A DNA stretch of 64,000 bases from a bacterium (GTDB lineage: Bacteria; Cyanobacteriota; Vampirovibrionia; Gastranaerophilales; Gastranaerophilaceae): contig JAFQNF010000001.1 in the NCBI GenBank assembly GCA_017396025.1, positions 48,896-112,895 on the forward strand, read 5' to 3'. Below the pieces are notes generated by a model, which was not told where the DNA came from, searched no databases, and was given only the letters and a program-made list of their open reading frames with translations. Made by a program: the position numbers and the translations under genes. Below, piece after piece: positions 61,515 through 64,000 of this stretch (position 1 is the stretch's first letter; each line of letters opens with the position of its first letter).

Positions 61515-63815
61515 TTATTTTAATAGACTTTCTTTCGAATTTCTCCCTGTTAATTCTGCAACTTTTGCAATTGTTTCAGGGAAATATTTTGCAAGGAATT
61601 GGGTTCTTGTTTTTATTCTACTGTCCGTTGTTCCGTAGGTTGTAAATAGCATATTAGCTTCTGCAATAAGTTCATCAGAACCATCAGAATCCATTAAATC
61701 AGCTCTTGGGGAAAAATATTGTATATATTCCTGTTCATTATATGGAATACTCGATTGGAATGCTTGCATTTCACTTCCATATTTTTGAGAAAAGTCTTCA
61801 TCTTCAAATATCTCTGGATGCAAGTTTGCAATTATGTGTCCAGCTTCGTGATAAATAATACTGTTATTTGTTCCTGTTGAAATACTTTTTAACGGTGGAC
61901 TTGATATTGAGTCTTCATCAACGCAGTAATTCCATTTATCAATATTATCAAATATCGTCATAATAGTATCTACGTGTAAGTTTTTTATTTCATTCCACAA
62001 TATCTCGCCAGAATAAAATGGTAATTTTTCTTTTACTTCAATTACTTTTGTTTTCTTTCCGTCTGTAATTGTAATTTTTTTGTTTTCATCATCAAAATTA
62101 GTTTCATACGTTATTCCATTAATGGTGTTTGTTATTGAATTTTCACTATTTCTTGTGAAAGTTCTAGAAATATTCATTACAGGAATTTCTTCATCTTCTT
62201 TTTTTATTACATAAGAATATTCAGAAAACATTATTCTGCCGTTGTTATCTCTTTTTTCGGTGTATTTTCTATCTATCAATGAGTCGTTTAATTCTATAAA
62301 TTCTGTATAGGTTATACTTCCATCTTCATTTCTTGTAACTTTTGAAACAGTTTCACCGTCTCCAATAACAGAACTTTTAATGTCTGCATTTGGGTCTCCA
62401 CCTACTTTAAATTCTGAAATATCATAATATGTGCATTCATATGCGCCAGCTAAAATGTCTGATAATTTTGAGTGAAAAACACCAGTTACCCCACCGGTTT
62501 TCTCATCTTGTACGAATTCTGTTAACTCTTTTATTTCTCCATTTTTATCATATTTTGTTCTGAATGTTCCAGAACGCCCAGACATAATTGATGATGTAGA
62601 ATTATCGGCATATTCTTCTGTTCTTGTCTTTGTTTCAAAGCTGTATTCATCAAATGTTCTTACTAATGTTATTTTCGTTCCTTCTGGTGTTCTTATCTGT
62701 TTTGTACATATAGCCTCGTAGCTGTCATCATTTTGGGCTTCAATAATAACAATTTCATATTCATCTTTTAAAATATCTTTTAGTATTGGATTTTTTTCTT
62801 CTAATTTTTTTAAAGCTTCAAGTTCTTCTTCTGTTAATAAAGAAAGGGAATAGGCTGATGTTTTGCTACAACCTTGTGCTCTATAATTTTTATATTCTTT
62901 ATTTTTTGTTTTGCCATTTTCAATGTCAATAATATAGGTAATATAATCTTCATATATTCCTTTTGTTAACATTTCAAGTGCTTTTTTGTAATCTTTATGA
63001 TTTAATCCAGCAAATTCTCCAATATTTGTATCGCTAACTCTTAGTTCTCTTAGTTTTGGTAATCGTTGTCTTTGTTCTTCTTTTAGTTCTGCAACTTCAC
63101 ATACAAACTCAGGGTCAATTCCGTCATTTAACGCATCTATGCACTTTTGTCTTTTATCTTTATCAAAGGTGGATATATCGCATGCTAATTCTACATCCGA
63201 ATTTTTATTTATAAATATTTGAGCGATTTCTCTTTGCTCTTTATTTAGTTTGCAAAAATTACCAGCAATTATTGGAGGGTAACCTTCTTTTAATAATGTT
63301 TCGGCTTCTTTTAATTCTGTTGGGGTTAAATTTACATATAAATTTATGCAATCTGAATCGAGCCCCTTCTTCATAAAGTCTAATGCTCTTTCAAATTTTT
63401 CTTTGTCTAAAGAAGCTATTTGGTGTAAATGAGAATCATAAATACCTTTTTCAACCAATTGCATTGCTTGAGCATAGTTTAATGGTTCTAGCTGCGCTAG
63501 TTCTTCAATGCAATCAACTCTAACTGCTTTATCATAAAGTTCATTCGCTCTTTTATACTGTTCATCTGGCAAGTTTGCAATTCTGGATGCAAAAGCTGTT
63601 TCTATTTTTTTCTCTTTAAGTTCTGCAAGTCTTGCATTGTAATGAGGATGTAACTTTTTCTTTTTTCTTTTTCCAAACGAAAGAGTATCTACGTAATAGA
63701 TATTACTTAAAGAAGTGATTTTAGAGTTGTTTTGTGGTAAAAAAATTACTTCTTTCTCTCTATTATGTTTATAGCTAGATTTATAATTAACAACAATATT
63801 GTTTGATATTTTCAT
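61515..63815 (-). CDS. Repeat protein with C-terminal HExxH metalloprotease-like domain, second family member
   Basis: 766 residues. A basic N-terminal tail with DTLSFGKRKKKKLHPHY (43-59), then eight exact 27-residue repeats (83-298) of the kind in the giant protein. A long beta-rich middle (350-620) is full of short Tyr/Thr-rich strands resembling YD-like repeat text, for example RTFDEYSFETKTRTEEYADN and TYTEFIELND. The C-terminal domain has SIIYHEAGHIIANL (HExxH, 656-660) and DELIAEANMLFTTYG (E715), the same spacing class as the giant protein. There is no signal peptide. Activity as a secreted or injected protease is inferred. The start ATG has a poor ribosome binding site. Confidence 0.82.
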   Translation of the reverse strand: MKISNNIVVNYKSSYKHNREKEVIFLPQNNSKITSLSNIYYVDTLSFGKRKKKKLHPHYNARLAELKEKKIETAFASRIANLPDEQYKRANELYDKAVRVDCIEELAQLEPLNYAQAMQLVEKGIYDSHLHQIASLDKEKFERALDFMKKGLDSDCINLYVNLTPTELKEAETLLKEGYPPIIAGNFCKLNKEQREIAQIFINKNSDVELACDISTFDKDKRQKCIDALNDGIDPEFVCEVAELKEEQRQRLPKLRELRVSDTNIGEFAGLNHKDYKKALEMLTKGIYEDYITYIIDIENGKTKNKEYKNYRAQGCSKTSAYSLSLLTEEELEALKKLEEKNPILKDILKDEYEIVIIEAQNDDSYEAICTKQIRTPEGTKITLVRTFDEYSFETKTRTEEYADNSTSSIMSGRSGTFRTKYDKNGEIKELTEFVQDEKTGGVTGVFHSKLSDILAGAYECTYYDISEFKVGGDPNADIKSSVIGDGETVSKVTRNEDGSITYTEFIELNDSLIDRKYTEKRDNNGRIMFSEYSYVIKKEDEEIPVMNISRTFTRNSENSITNTINGITYETNFDDENKKITITDGKKTKVIEVKEKLPFYSGEILWNEIKNLHVDTIMTIFDNIDKWNYCVDEDSISSPPLKSISTGTNNSIIYHEAGHIIANLHPEIFEDEDFSQKYGSEMQAFQSSIPYNEQEYIQYFSPRADLMDSDGSDELIAEANMLFTTYGTTDSRIKTRTQFLAKYFPETIAKVAELTGRNSKESLLK
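62922..63569 (-). repeat. Eight tandem 27-residue repeats in the second family member
   Basis: Eight units in register without gaps at residues 83, 110, 137, 164, 191, 218, 245 and 272. They start PDEQYKRA, EPLNYAQA, DKEKFERA, TPTELKEA, NKEQREIA, DKDKRQKC, KEEQRQRL and NHKDYKKA. The KG(I/L) turn and the end in (S/A/T/C)-x-(L/F) match the repeats of the giant protein. Confidence 0.9.
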
Positions 63816-63866
63816 ACTAACTTAAAACCTTAACGTATTAGATTTTGCTAAAAATAAGCAAAAAAA

Positions 63867-63889
63867 ATGTTTGCAGAGTTTGCAAACAT
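63867..63889 (-). terminator. Rho-independent terminator of a gene beyond the right edge
   Basis: Perfect 9-bp arms (ATGTTTGCA 63867-63875, TGCAAACAT 63881-63889) with a 5-nt loop. On the minus strand a run of T follows. It lies about 60 bp after the partial minus-strand gene that ends at 63950. Confidence 0.8.
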
Positions 63890-63949
63890 CAAATAAACAC
63901 GAGGATATTAAGAGAGAGAGTAAAAAAAATTGTTTTTTAATCATTGTGC

Positions 63950-64000
63950 CTAAAATGGCTGATTGTACGAATATGTTCCCTTAACAGTGCCTCTTAGTGT
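63950..64000 (-). CDS. Probable C-terminal end of a minus-strand gene, cut by the window
   Basis: Of the three minus-strand frames at the edge only one is open: 16 codons ending TLRGTVKGTYSYNQPF, then TAG at 63950. The other two frames meet a stop within a few codons. A terminator follows 60 bp later on the same strand, supporting a real gene end. The family cannot be judged from 16 residues. Confidence 0.4.
   Translation of the reverse strand, partial: TLRGTVKGTYSYNQPF

Overview
The window is about 30% GC, densely coded on both strands, and looks like a diderm, anaerobic relative of the cyanobacteria, most likely Gastranaerophilales (Vampirovibrionia/Melainabacteria). This placement is inference. 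It rests on LPS genes (lptB, lptF/G, kdsB, lpxI, lpxB), a lysA-cdaA pair of the kind known from cyanobacteria, an oxygen-sensitive type 2-hydroxyacyl-CoA dehydratase activase, frequent weak or absent Shine-Dalgarno sequences, and several lineage-type proteins that match no family I can name. I see no tRNA, rRNA, CRISPR array, insertion sequence or prophage.

Layout. 1-8946 (minus) holds two operons. The left one is a hypothetical gene, a radical SAM/DUF2344 protein and RNase E/G. The right one is lysA, cdaA (c-di-AMP synthase), a KDPG-type aldolase, gcvPB, a small membrane protein and a prohibitin-like protein, closed by a good terminator. 9029-11901 holds a secreted protein, a UbiA/MenA-like prenyltransferase with a zinc-ribbon partner, and a HEAT-repeat protein. 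12017-14654 is lptB, lptF/G and a phosphodiester glycosidase. 14640-19632 has aroQ, dxr and manC facing anmK, then dapB. 19736-25996 is accD, accA, prmA, kdsB and a DmeF-like metal exporter, with argS on its own. 26053-30380 has two overlooked micro-genes, a kinase-like protein, a TrmH methyltransferase, an Xaa-Pro aminopeptidase and a parvulin. 30461-36448 has two PRTase-like paralogues, miaB, an orphan peptide-binding protein and a short DegT-like protein. 36435-44215 is dominated by lineage-type proteins, including a HerA-like protein with a UvrD-type C-terminal Tudor domain. 44472-51538 has a sigma factor, a TSCPD protein, lpxI-lpxB and two HD-GYP signalling proteins around a glycosyltransferase. 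51544-55477 is dnaE and a ComEA-like HhH membrane protein.

The most unusual part is 55642-63815. Two large proteins, 1417 and 766 residues, share a tandem repeat of 27 residues (13 and 8 copies by my count) and each ends in an HExxH metalloprotease-like domain. A second glutamate motif (ExxAE) follows at a spacing like that of anthrax lethal factor. Between them lie a 73-residue protein and mtaB. I read this as a family of repeat-plus-zincin effector or surface proteases, which I cannot match to a described family.

A second theme is regulatory. Four genes (anmK, miaB, the DegT-like gene, mtaB) have a perfect TATAAT exactly 6 nt before their ATG and no Shine-Dalgarno, which predicts leaderless mRNAs. 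Both tRNA-A37 methylthiotransferase genes belong to this class.
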